38,617 nucleotides of DNA from a virus, in the IMG/VR virus record IMGVR_UViG_3300028840_007531, positions 1-38,617 of that record. One strand, 5' to 3'. This document shows, piece by piece, positions 16,269 to 23,182 of this stretch. Below the pieces are notes generated by a model that saw nothing but the letters and a program-made list of their open reading frames with translations, ran no database searches and was not told the origin of the DNA. Each line of letters begins with the position of its first letter. Position 1 is the stretch's first letter. A program made the position numbers and the translations under genes.

Positions 16269-16574
16269 TTACTCCACCTTGAACTTCACTTCGTCACTCG
16301 ATAGTTTGCTGCCGTGGGTGATCGTCCACTTGAGGGTGTAGACGCCGAGTTCGTCGTCGGCCGCGATGGGGACGTAGAGGTCGTAGGTGCCGTCCTCGTT
16401 GTTGGTGACGTCATCCGCGTCATACGTTGAATGACTCGCGGCGAGGGGGTCTGTCACCGTGATGGCATGGGTCGAGCAATTCGTGATGCTTGAATCGTCA
16501 AAGTCCGTCAATGTGAGGCGGGCGCGGATGGTGTTGGGGGGGATGAAGGTGATTTCCATCGTTTGGTGGCTCAT
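16269..16574 (-). CDS. small Ig-like structural protein
   Basis: This is a 101-residue protein with an Ig-like beta sandwich pattern: IRARLTLTDFDDSSIT, EDGTYDLYVPIAADDELGVYTLKWTIT, ending DEVKFKVE. The DGTYDLYVPI ... GVYTLKW arrangement resembles the Ig-like modules in the adhesin-like proteins at 6524-7246 and 8296-9030. It is likely a decoration or fibre component. The ATG overlaps the upstream stop (ATGA). Confidence 0.62.
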   Translation of the reverse strand: MSHQTMEITFIPPNTIRARLTLTDFDDSSITNCSTHAITVTDPLAASHSTYDADDVTNNEDGTYDLYVPIAADDELGVYTLKWTITHGSKLSSDEVKFKVE

Positions 16575-16747
16575 TCTAACTCAAACTCCATTCCTCGGTT
16601 CTTCAAAACTAACGCGACATCGCGGACTTCGGGGACGACGTCGAGGCCCCGCAGCGCGAGGGCGAACGATAAGACAGCGCCGTTATACTCAAGAATATCA
16701 AATATGTTGGGGTCGAAGATCGCGGGGTCAAACAACGCTTTAGGCAA
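16571..16747 (-). CDS. small hypothetical protein, TTG start
   Basis: This is a 58-residue protein starting with TTG at 16747 (PKALFDPAIFDPNIFD, after an initial Met) and ending KNRGMEFELE. It overlaps the stop of the fibre gene upstream by eight bases and the start of the Ig-like gene downstream by four, which fits the operon style. The DPAIFDP / DPNIFD repeats are common at the ends of phage fibre genes. No function can be assigned. Confidence 0.62.
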   Translation of the reverse strand: MPKALFDPAIFDPNIFDILEYNGAVLSFALALRGLDVVPEVRDVALVLKNRGMEFELE

Positions 16748-18005
16748 CGCCCATCACCTTCCCGATGTCCGCAACCGCGACACCACAAATCTTCGCGGGG
16801 TCAGTCACGCCCATAAGCTTGCCCGTCCAGCCCGACACAGATGGCTCATAAGTGCAGTAAATACTGTATTGTTTTGCGACGACCGTTGGAACGTGTGGGG
16901 TCGGCCAACCGTTATATGTTTCTTCGTCGAGGCCGCCTTTATCCGCCACCACATCCCAATAATGAAGTTTCGATGAGTACCCGTTGTTATTCCAGTTATA
17001 GAGCCAGTAATCCTGCGCGGTGACGTCGGTGACAACAGTGTAGTCATACCACGCGGCGCCAGTGACACCTGTCAACTCGTTAGTTTCCGCCACCTTCACA
17101 TTATCGCTTTTCCGATAAATTGCGCTTTTATAGTAGTACCCATACGCCCGATTATGGTACACCGTGATTTTGGAGGTGGTGCCCGCCGACGGACAGCTAA
17201 ACCACGAACCCTTCAAGAGGTTGGCGGCGTAGTCGCCCGAGGTATCCCCGATTTCGTTGAAACCAAATATTTCGGAGTCTCCGCCCATCACGACAGGGTA
17301 TACGGCGTCGTCAAGAAACGATTGGGAAAATATGAAGGTCAATACGCCTTGCTGTTCATTGATATTAATTGAAGCCCATGCTTCCTTTCCTGTTCCATCA
17401 ACGAGTTTGGGGCGGTAGATGGAAAAAGCTTTTCCCGATTTATATTTTTCAGCGTCCTCAACGGAAGCATGGATACATGTTTTTGTCGCATGATAAACAG
17501 CGTAACTACCAACCACGTTTTCAGGCCTATATGCGTCAGGTATGCCGTCACCGTCTTCATCAACCCACGTTGGGTGTTCAGGATGAAGTGGCGGCTGATA
17601 ATAGAATTTTAACCCCTGAGGCTGGATGGCAAAGCTAAACTGGTTGCTCAGTGGTTTCTGCTTGAAAACGATTTGGAAGCCAAAGCCGCCGAGGTCGCCT
17701 TGCTTAAAGACGCATTCCTCGCCGTCCACCATGATGATTTTGTCCCAAGCGTCAGACGCGTAAAAATGAAAGTCGAGGTTTTTGGTCTCCCACTTCACCA
17801 CATCCCCTTCAACTTTAACCGTTTTAGCTCCCGTGATAGATTTCTCGTCAAAGTCAAGGCTTAAACTACATTCGCCACCCCAACGATTCAACTTGAAATG
17901 AGGCTTGAAATTCTTGACGTCCCTGTTTCCAACTTCAACGTCAACACTAAGACGCTTCAACACATAAGCATCGTTTTCGATGGGTGTAATATCTGTAGAT
18001 GACAT
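16740..18005 (-). CDS. large fibre/adhesin-like structural protein with Ca-binding loop
   Basis: This is a 421-residue, mostly beta protein. Near residues 147-157 it contains WVDEDGDGIPDAY, a thrombospondin-type-3/dockerin-like calcium loop. The C-terminal 40 residues (SGWTGKLMGVTDPAKICGVAVADIGKVMGVA) are of the kind found at the ends of phage structural proteins. The long central section (residues 245-360) is aromatic-rich and could bind sugars. Its gene is between capsid and connector genes rather than in the tail-tip cluster, so it may be a capsid fibre or a displaced tail fibre. Confidence 0.68.
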   Translation of the reverse strand: MSSTDITPIENDAYVLKRLSVDVEVGNRDVKNFKPHFKLNRWGGECSLSLDFDEKSITGAKTVKVEGDVVKWETKNLDFHFYASDAWDKIIMVDGEECVFKQGDLGGFGFQIVFKQKPLSNQFSFAIQPQGLKFYYQPPLHPEHPTWVDEDGDGIPDAYRPENVVGSYAVYHATKTCIHASVEDAEKYKSGKAFSIYRPKLVDGTGKEAWASININEQQGVLTFIFSQSFLDDAVYPVVMGGDSEIFGFNEIGDTSGDYAANLLKGSWFSCPSAGTTSKITVYHNRAYGYYYKSAIYRKSDNVKVAETNELTGVTGAAWYDYTVVTDVTAQDYWLYNWNNNGYSSKLHYWDVVADKGGLDEETYNGWPTPHVPTVVAKQYSIYCTYEPSVSGWTGKLMGVTDPAKICGVAVADIGKVMGVA

Positions 18006-18449
18006 CTACGCGCTGATCTCCAGGTAGGTTTGGTCGGGGTTAAAGAACATGATGTCCGCCGAATAGGCGTGGCCGATGATGCGCACGATGTCCGCCGCGC
18101 CACTGGGTCTGGTGGCGGTGGGGTTGCCGCCCTCCGTGTGGACGTAGAGTTCGGCGCCGATGGTCCAGTTCCACGTGTCGTCCCGCAGCTTCCCATACAA
18201 CAGGAAGACGCCGCTGGCGTCTGCTGTGATGGATGCCGTGGCGATCGCTAACATGCCTTTGGCGGTGGCTTCCGCGTCGGCGTCGGCCTTCCAGAACTTG
18301 CCGTCCGACTTCAGGTAACACACATCGCCGATGACCACGTTCTCCCCCGCCGTCGCCGACGTCGTGACGCCCACGGCAGCGTGATCACTGCCCGGATTCG
18401 GAAAATCCACATTCTCGCCGCAGTATTGAATCTCAGTCCACGTCGCCAT
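18006..18449 (-). CDS. decoration/fibre-like structural protein
   Basis: This is a 147-residue protein opening MATWTEIQYCGENV, almost the same opening as the protein at 18764-19264 (MATWKEIAYVDNV). The rest has a beta pattern with VVIGDVCYLKSDGKFWKADADAEATAKGMLAIA. That resembles phage proteins of the DUF2190 / capsid-decoration type, in which a surface strand is followed by GDV.YL...G...A. The two MATW proteins may share an attachment point. Confidence 0.66.
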   Translation of the reverse strand: MATWTEIQYCGENVDFPNPGSDHAAVGVTTSATAGENVVIGDVCYLKSDGKFWKADADAEATAKGMLAIATASITADASGVFLLYGKLRDDTWNWTIGAELYVHTEGGNPTATRPSGAADIVRIIGHAYSADIMFFNPDQTYLEISA

Positions 18450-18712
18450 TACTGAATCACACGGGGCTTCTTACTTGATAAACTGGGGGCTTGGCGCTCC
18501 GCCGCGATATTCTTCATCTTGACCTGTAGGGCCTCCTGCAGCAATATTTCGAGGGTGATGATGATGTCGTCGATATGACTCTTTTCCGCAACGATGATTT
18601 TCACTAACTGGTTGTGGAGACTAGCGACGCGCTCATTCTTCTCGCGTTTCCACTCGGCGTCCCACGCGTCCACCATCCGCTGAAACCATTTTTCATACTT
18701 CAACCTCGTCAC
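18449..18712 (-). CDS. small helical protein
   Basis: This is an 87-residue, strongly helical and charged protein (YEKWFQRMVDAWDAEWKREKNERVASLHNQLVKII), probably a coiled coil. The annotated frame begins with GTG at 18712. However, GAGGTGA overlaps that start, so TTG at 18703 (giving LKYEKW) may be the real start. Its stop overlaps the following ATG as TAATG. The role could be a chaperone or trimerisation partner for fibre proteins; this is inference. Confidence 0.6.
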   Translation of the reverse strand: MTRLKYEKWFQRMVDAWDAEWKREKNERVASLHNQLVKIIVAEKSHIDDIIITLEILLQEALQVKMKNIAAERQAPSLSSKKPRVIQ

Positions 18713-18763
18713 CTCTTCGATGAGGGTTCTGGGTACTCCAGAAAAAATCGGTGAAAACGCGTG

Positions 18764-19264
18764 CTACGCGACGGATGTACAGATGTAGAGTTTCTGGTCG
18801 TCACTATCATGCCATAGCTTGCCCACAACAGGTGTGCCAGGAGCCGCTGAGGACTGCATCACCACCATATCGGTGGCCTGCTGACCCGCAAAGTCGAGAG
18901 CCGCTGAAAGCGCCTCGATATGCTCGCTGCCCACCGCGTCGTCCGCGATTTTAGTCGCGTCCACGACGTCTGCGGCTAGGTGTGTGGTGTCGATGCTGCC
19001 ATCGGTGTAGTGCTCCGAATCGATTGCGTCGTCCGCGATTTTTGTTCCGTCCACGGCGTCCGCGCCAAGGGCGGTCGTGTCAACCACGCCCGCCGCGAAG
19101 AGGGCAGAGGCGTCAATGCATCCGGTGCCGAGGTCATGCACGTGGTCGTCCCGACTCGCGTCGGTGCCCGTGCCCGCTGCCGCGGAGGTTCCAACGCTTT
19201 GCGGCGTCAAGTCACTGAGTGTCGCCACATTGTCTACATAGGCAATTTCTTTCCATGTCGCCAT
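18764..19264 (-). CDS. tail/capsid fibre protein with degenerate repeats
   Basis: This is a 166-residue protein with MATWKEIAYVDNV at the N-terminus. A series of related 15-20 residue units follows (VDTTALGADAVDGTKIADDAIDSEHY, then IDTTHLAADVVDATKIADDAVGSEHI), the T-I-x-D-x-A-I/V-D/G-S-E-H repeats seen in phage fibres. It ends with a small domain VGKLWHDSDDQKLYICTSVA, a common fibre cap. GGAGAAGAAG precedes the ATG. Likely a trimeric fibre. Confidence 0.75.
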   Translation of the reverse strand: MATWKEIAYVDNVATLSDLTPQSVGTSAAAGTGTDASRDDHVHDLGTGCIDASALFAAGVVDTTALGADAVDGTKIADDAIDSEHYTDGSIDTTHLAADVVDATKIADDAVGSEHIEALSAALDFAGQQATDMVVMQSSAAPGTPVVGKLWHDSDDQKLYICTSVA

Positions 19265-19318
19265 ATTTTCTTCTTCTCCTTTTCGGTTTTGATTCGTATT
19301 TTGTTGGTGTTAAGCCCA

Positions 19319-19555
19319 CTAGGTGGGTATAACGATGTGCAGGGACTTGTCTGAGGTGCGGTACACGAGGCGACCGATCATCGCCACCGTCGCCCCTGGC
19401 AGCGACGCCAAGTTCTCGATGCGATGCTTCAGGCTCTCGTTGTTGTCGAAGTCCACGTCGCCGTCAATGGTGTGGTCTTCATTCCACTCATCCGCCGACA
19501 TTTCATAATCAACGTTGTCTTCCCGCGCACTCTGCGTGGTATGCTTAATCCCCAT
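19319..19555 (-). CDS. small fibre-associated protein
   Basis: This is a 78-residue protein starting MGIKHTTQSAREDNVDYEMSADEWNEDHTI. The ATG at 19555 is preferred because GAAGGA lies just upstream; a GTG four codons earlier is possible. The pattern SADEWNEDH followed by a short beta end (AMIGRLVYRTSDKSLHIVIPT) is found in proteins that accompany tail or head fibres. It overlaps the upstream gene by 11 bases. Confidence 0.62.
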   Translation of the reverse strand: MGIKHTTQSAREDNVDYEMSADEWNEDHTIDGDVDFDNNESLKHRIENLASLPGATVAMIGRLVYRTSDKSLHIVIPT

Positions 19556-20093
19556 CTCTTCCTTCACTCGCTAACGATTCATCATATAATTGTAATCCAC
19601 CGCAGAGGCGGAGGTTCCACGCCCGTTCCTGAAGTTCGGGCGTGAATAATTTTTCTTGACCCACAGCGTCAAGTTGTTTACGAATCAAGTCGCCGTGTTC
19701 CCCGTAGCCCTGCACCCACTGCTCATGGCTGTGCTTCATGAAGTAGCCAATCCACAACGCATAGTAACCATCCCGTTCGCCGAGGTAATACGCGGCCTTG
19801 AACACGGTCCGCAGGAACCGCAGAAAATTCATGTCCCGCGGTTTCAGCCGTCGCTCATGCTCTGCGATGCGGGTCATGCGCTGCTCGATGTTGCGAAGCA
19901 TCCGCGTCTGCGGTCTTTTCAACTCCATGTCAGGGAACACGCGGTTGATGAGGCGGAGCCCCGTGTTGAGGAGGGCTTTACGGATCCACATCCCGATATT
20001 ATCGTCGGGGGTGCCGTCCCGCCACAGGCGGTACAGCCACATGACGCGGCATGGCCGAACGTGACGATACCAAAACAGTTTAATTGGGTGCAA
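19545..20093 (-). CDS. hypothetical helical protein
   Basis: This is a 182-residue protein rich in Arg and aromatic residues, largely helical (RMLRNIEQRMTRIAEHERRLKPRDMNFLRFLRTVFKAAYYLGERDGYYALWIGYF). The first in-frame start is TTG at 20093, overlapping the upstream stop by 14 bases. A start further in is possible because the ribosome site is weak. A weak YYxxW helix similarity to the protein at 14645-15124 is visible. No family is recognised. Confidence 0.62.
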   Translation of the reverse strand: MHPIKLFWYRHVRPCRVMWLYRLWRDGTPDDNIGMWIRKALLNTGLRLINRVFPDMELKRPQTRMLRNIEQRMTRIAEHERRLKPRDMNFLRFLRTVFKAAYYLGERDGYYALWIGYFMKHSHEQWVQGYGEHGDLIRKQLDAVGQEKLFTPELQERAWNLRLCGGLQLYDESLASEGRDGD

Positions 20094-20385
20094 GGAGCTT
20101 CAACCAATCTGATAACCAAACAACGGTTTGTGCGTCAGCGGTTCGGTCTTCTTCCGGTATTTCTGTCAAGGACGCTATAATATCAGAGTGAACACTAGAG
20201 ATGAGGGGGCAGTTTTCCATTATTCTCTTGAAATCATCCACATGCATCCAACATCGCTCGTTTTCGGCGGCTTCCCGCTGCCGCATGTTCTGTAGAATGG
20301 CTTCGACGGAGCCGTAGGGGCGCAGTGGCGGAATCGTCTTTCGGATGTCCCGCCACGACCGCAGGTACTTCTCTAATTCACCCAT
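20080..20385 (-). CDS. hypothetical protein
   Basis: This is a 101-residue, mainly helical protein starting MGELEKYLRSWRDIRKTIPPL. The region after residue 40 (RCWMHVDDFKRIMENCPLISSVHSDIIASLTEIPEEDR) has no motif I recognise. It is tightly packed between a zinc-ribbon gene (one-base overlap) and a helical protein gene. Its place near the capsid genes is the only functional hint. Confidence 0.62.
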   Translation of the reverse strand: MGELEKYLRSWRDIRKTIPPLRPYGSVEAILQNMRQREAAENERCWMHVDDFKRIMENCPLISSVHSDIIASLTEIPEEDRTADAQTVVWLSDWLKLLAPN

Positions 20386-20648
20386 TATCGCGCTCTCACG
20401 GGGATGCGTTCTGACCCGATGTGAATCGCCTTCAACTTGGGAAACTGGAGTCGCCGAGGGTTAAACCGCAGCTCCTGCATCCGCTTCGTGATGAGGGGCC
20501 ACCCGCCATTGCCCTGACAGGTGGGGCACCACGTCTCCGACATCACTCGGCCCAGCGAGTCGTCCCACGACGCGGATTTCCCGGAGCCGTGGCAGTTCCA
20601 GCATTTCTGCCAGAACTCGGGGTACACATTTGTCTTCTTAATCTTCAT
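20385..20648 (-). CDS. DnaJ-type zinc-finger small protein
   Basis: This is an 87-residue protein with two CxxCxGxG-like motifs: CWNCHGSGKS at 16-25 and CPTCQGNGGW at 41-50. It is a single DnaJ-like central zinc site and may act as a chaperone-like or protein-binding module during assembly. Its start codon at 20648 lies in stem III of hammerhead copy B, and its GGAG ribosome site lies in stem II, so folding of the RNA should hide the initiation region. It is the first gene after the major capsid gene. Confidence 0.78.
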   Translation of the reverse strand: MKIKKTNVYPEFWQKCWNCHGSGKSASWDDSLGRVMSETWCPTCQGNGGWPLITKRMQELRFNPRRLQFPKLKAIHIGSERIPVRAR

Positions 20649-20700
20649 TTTCTGCCTCCGTGTGGGGGCTCATCAGACCCGTCAATTCGGGTGAATAAAA
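20643..20700 (-). ncRNA. hammerhead-like self-cleaving ribozyme, copy B (type III)
   Basis: Minus-strand RNA in order: stem III 5' strand UUUUAUU (20700-20694), H17 C (20693), stem I ACCCG / loop AAUUGA / CGGGU (20692-20677), core CUGAUGA (20676-20670), stem II GCCCCC / ACAC / GGAGGC with one C-A mismatch (20669-20654), an extra A, GAA (20652-20650), and stem III 3' strand AAUGAAG (20649-20643, two G-U pairs). Cleavage is predicted after 20693, triplet UUC. Stems differ from copy A yet still pair, including the switch from C-G to A-U at the base of stem I. Confidence 0.83.
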
Positions 20701-20710
20701 GTGGGGGAGG

Positions 20711-20747
20711 TATCGGTAAATACCTGAATTAATAAGGAATACCGATA
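20711..20747 (-). other. 8-bp hairpin after the major capsid gene
   Basis: The arms TATCGGTA and TACCGATA pair perfectly around a 21-base AT-rich loop. It begins seven bases after the capsid stop codon and ends ten bases before hammerhead copy B. There is no U-run, so it is not a standard intrinsic terminator. It could protect the 3' end left after ribozyme cleavage, stabilising the capsid mRNA (inference). Confidence 0.55.
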
Positions 20748-20753
20748 GTATGC

Positions 20754-21629
20754 CTAGATGTTGGTGAGGGTGCAGATGGCGTTGGTTTCCCAGATCCGGG
20801 GTACAACACATTCGTAGACAACACCGTACAAGTCCTTGCCGAAGTTCAGCGGCAGAATCTCCATCATCGACGTCGTATCGACGCCGACGGCGAGGTCAAA
20901 GAACCCGCGGTCACCCGCCGCGACCAACATGCCTGTGGCAGCGGTCTGCGCGGATGTCTCGTAGATATGTCCGCCAATGATGCGTTGCACGACATCCACT
21001 TCAGCGACAGCGGTGTTCGTAACGACATCGAACATCTCCCGGTACTGCGTGGGGTTCAACACCATGTTGACCGGTGGATAGATGTTATCGGTTTCGAGGA
21101 CGGCGAGGGCGAGGTTGACCTTCTGGATCGCGTAGAGTGCGGTGCCGAAGTCCTTGGAAGTGGCTTCCGTGTTGTTCGCTGCCTGATACAGCCCGTTCAA
21201 GTCATACGTTGAGCCGTCAGCCGCGAAGCCGTCGAGGATTAAGTCATCTTCGAGCTTCGAGACCTTGTAGGCCGCGGACTTGGCGGTGGCGGTGTCCAGG
21301 CGGATGCCGCTTTCCCGCATCGAGGCGAGGCTGCGAGCGTTGATGCGGAAGGGTTTCTTGAGGACGGGAACCTTGGTGACGGTGCGTGCGGTGAGTCCGG
21401 TGTCTTCGCTGCCGCGGGCGCTCCACGCAAATTCGAGGGTGGCGTCCGCGACCTCAGTCAGTAAGTCGTAGGTAATGGATTGTGTGCCGAAGCCGAGGGG
21501 CCCATAGAGCGGCGTAAGCCGTCGGCCGATCATGGCTTGCCGAGCCGCCACCTTGATGGCGGCGTCAACCTGCCGATAGGCCTCCAATGGAACCGGCGCG
21601 TCGGTTCGGAACGCTGAGATTGATTGCAT
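20754..21629 (-). CDS. major capsid protein, HK97-fold
   Basis: This 291-residue protein begins with an N-terminal helix (EAYRQVDAAIKVAARQAMIGRRLTPLYGPLGFG). It has a spine-helix-like segment (LDTATAKSAAYKVSKLEDDLILDG), a P-domain-like VNMVLNPTQYREMFDVV and a C-terminal beta strand (AICTLTNI). The arrangement resembles encapsulin-like HK97-fold capsid proteins. AAGGAGA precedes the ATG. It follows the decoration-like gene and the protease/scaffold gene, the normal order. Some GC-rich repeats in the DNA reflect the Ala-rich coding. Confidence 0.88.
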   Translation of the reverse strand: MQSISAFRTDAPVPLEAYRQVDAAIKVAARQAMIGRRLTPLYGPLGFGTQSITYDLLTEVADATLEFAWSARGSEDTGLTARTVTKVPVLKKPFRINARSLASMRESGIRLDTATAKSAAYKVSKLEDDLILDGFAADGSTYDLNGLYQAANNTEATSKDFGTALYAIQKVNLALAVLETDNIYPPVNMVLNPTQYREMFDVVTNTAVAEVDVVQRIIGGHIYETSAQTAATGMLVAAGDRGFFDLAVGVDTTSMMEILPLNFGKDLYGVVYECVVPRIWETNAICTLTNI

Positions 21630-21639
21630 GGTGGTCTCC

Positions 21640-22089
21640 TTAGATGGCGAGGACCATTGCGAGTCCCGCCGCGGTCGTGGCTTCGAGGGCGATGGCCATG
21701 ATGTCGTTGGTGCCGATGGTGGAGGTGTTGAGTTCTCCGGTGCCTGCGGCGGATGCCATGAGGGCGCTGCCGACGTAGACGTTGGCGACTACGCGGCTGC
21801 GGAGCACCATTGGGCCGCCCCGGAGGGCGACGGGGATGAATGCGCCGCTGGCGTAGGCGGTGGCGATGGTGTCGGGCTTCCACTCGTCGTGGGCGGGCTC
21901 ATAGAGCGCCCAGCCGATCGAGAGGTTTTTGGTGCCTGTGGGGGCTCCGCCTTCGTCGATGGTGTTGGTGCCGTTGATGTAGACCGTGTCCCCTGGGAGG
22001 ATGGCGCCTGTGCTGCCGTCGTGGTACTCGCAGATGACGGGGTCTCCGGCGATGAGGATCTTGTTGGTGGCTTCTGTAAATCCGACCAT
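21640..22089 (-). CDS. capsid decoration/stabilisation-like protein
   Basis: This 149-residue protein is beta-rich, with a small-residue-rich sequence (GDTVYINGTNTIDEGGAP, YASGAFIPVALRGGPMVL, NTSTIGTNDIMAIALEATTAAG). It sits between protease/scaffold and capsid genes, the place of lambda gpD-like or DUF2190-like decoration proteins. AAGGTGA lies upstream of the ATG. A structured untranslated region extends for about 370 bases before it. Confidence 0.7.
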   Translation of the reverse strand: MVGFTEATNKILIAGDPVICEYHDGSTGAILPGDTVYINGTNTIDEGGAPTGTKNLSIGWALYEPAHDEWKPDTIATAYASGAFIPVALRGGPMVLRSRVVANVYVGSALMASAAGTGELNTSTIGTNDIMAIALEATTAAGLAMVLAI

Positions 22090-22457
22090 AATTGTTTCAC
22101 CTTGTTATGCCCATATTGCAGGGTATTTTTCAGCAGGGTTATGCTCCTTGCTTGCGCTTCCCCGTCGGCTCCACACCGCGGGTACAAGTTGTCGATAAAC
22201 CTCTCCGGCTCCTCGCGCGGATCATCGGCGTGACTAGAAAATAATTGCTAACTATTCTCCCGACAGATTTCAGGTCTAGGAGAATCCCCCCACGATTATG
22301 ACGCGTTCGTGAGCGATGCGGATTCAAGGTTGGTTGTGCTACCCTTGAACTCGTGTTTTGAAGGACTAGATAATAGTCCTTCTCCACCGTTCATCTAAGC
22401 TGTAGAGACCGTTTTCGACTATCCATCTGTTTTCAGGTTTAGTTAGCGCACGTTAAC
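22090..22457 (-). ncRNA. structured non-coding leader or small RNA, branched
   Basis: No credible gene is in this 368-base gap. In minus-strand RNA, GCUAACUA (22447-22440) pairs with UAGUUAGC (22254-22247), an 8-bp helix enclosing about 185 bases. Inside are hairpins UCUCUAC/GUGGAGA (22408-22381), AAGGACUA/UAGUCCUU (22381-22361), UUCAAGG/CCUUGAA (22349-22323), CACGA/UCGUG (22311-22291) and AUUCUCC/GGAGAAU (22285-22254). The last 150 bases up to the decoration gene are unstructured or weakly paired by eye. I do not recognise a known RNA class. Confidence 0.55.
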
Positions 22458-22739
22458 TTAGTCGTGGACGCGTTCAAACCATAGCGTGTGATCCGGCACA
22501 CGTGTCCGTACAGGGGTGCCTTCTGGAACGAATTGACCGGGCTTCTGCGGGTTCGGTACACGGTATCCTACTTTCATATAGGCGTCGTATTTTGACTGGG
22601 GCAGATGGATGATGTCGTCCTTCAGAAACGAGGTTTTACCATCGTTCAGCGAACCAATGTCTTCGTCGTTATAACTTCCGCGGAGCAGACGCACCGTCAC
22701 GACTTCCTCTTTCTTCTTCTCGGGTTTTGTTTCACTCAA
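22458..22739 (-). CDS. small hypothetical protein in the head module
   Basis: This is a 93-residue protein with TTG as the likely start at 22739 (MSETKPEKKKEE), eight bases after GGTGA. The Lys/Glu-rich N-terminus is followed by VVTVRLLRGSYNDEDIG and DDIIHLPQSKYDAYMKVGYRVP. That pattern is shared with small phage proteins of unknown role near scaffold and capsid genes, possibly head-to-tail or scaffold-associated. No domain can be named. Confidence 0.68.
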   Translation of the reverse strand: MSETKPEKKKEEVVTVRLLRGSYNDEDIGSLNDGKTSFLKDDIIHLPQSKYDAYMKVGYRVPNPQKPGQFVPEGTPVRTRVPDHTLWFERVHD

Positions 22740-22750
22740 TTTGTTTCACC

Positions 22751-23182
22751 TTACTCTTCGTTGGCGCCGGGCATGGGTTTGCCGAAGAGGCTACCCACGG
22801 TCAGGCCCTTTCCCGAGTCCTCAAGACTTGCCGGCGGCTCCGATCCGCCTGTGGGCGGGGTTTGTCCGCGGCGATCCGTCGGCTTCGGCGACTGCCCCCC
22901 TTGAGGTGGCTTCACGACTTTCATCTTCAGTTTTTCGAGTTGCGGCACCGACCAACCCTCATAATCCTCGGCTTTTTCCTCGGTGCCTTCAATCAAGTCC
23001 TTGATGATGGCTTGCCGCTGCGCTTCGATGCGCGCGGCTTCCGCGTCCTTGAAGGCTTGCAGTTGTGTGGCTAAACCCGTTTTCTCGGTTTCCCACGCCG
23101 CTTTGGCGTCCCGTAACTCGCGGAGTTCCTTGAGTTGGGCTTCAATTTCGGGGCTGATCTGTGATCCTTTCTCTTCACTCAT
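22751..23182 (-). CDS. nested scaffold-like protein from internal start
   Basis: An in-frame ATG at codon 272 of the protease/scaffold gene (MSEEKGSQIS) is preceded by GGAAGGTGA at ideal spacing, a ribosome site as good as any in the window. It would give a 143-residue, coiled-coil, charged protein (EIEAQLKELRELRDAKAAWETEKTG) with a Pro/Gly-rich end. This layout copies lambda C/Nu3, where the scaffold is made from inside the protease gene. Confidence 0.68.
   Translation of the reverse strand: MSEEKGSQISPEIEAQLKELRELRDAKAAWETEKTGLATQLQAFKDAEAARIEAQRQAIIKDLIEGTEEKAEDYEGWSVPQLEKLKMKVVKPPQGGQSPKPTDRRGQTPPTGGSEPPASLEDSGKGLTVGSLFGKPMPGANEE

Noticed and set aside
22321-22350. Possible tRNA T-arm (GTTCAAG ... 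CTTGAAT)
   Set aside because: No acceptor stem, D-arm or anticodon arm can be drawn; the pairing is a simple hairpin.
22139-22387. 82-codon minus-strand frame in the structured gap
   Set aside because: It has a basic low-complexity composition, no ribosome site and no coherent motif; the region has strong RNA pairing instead.
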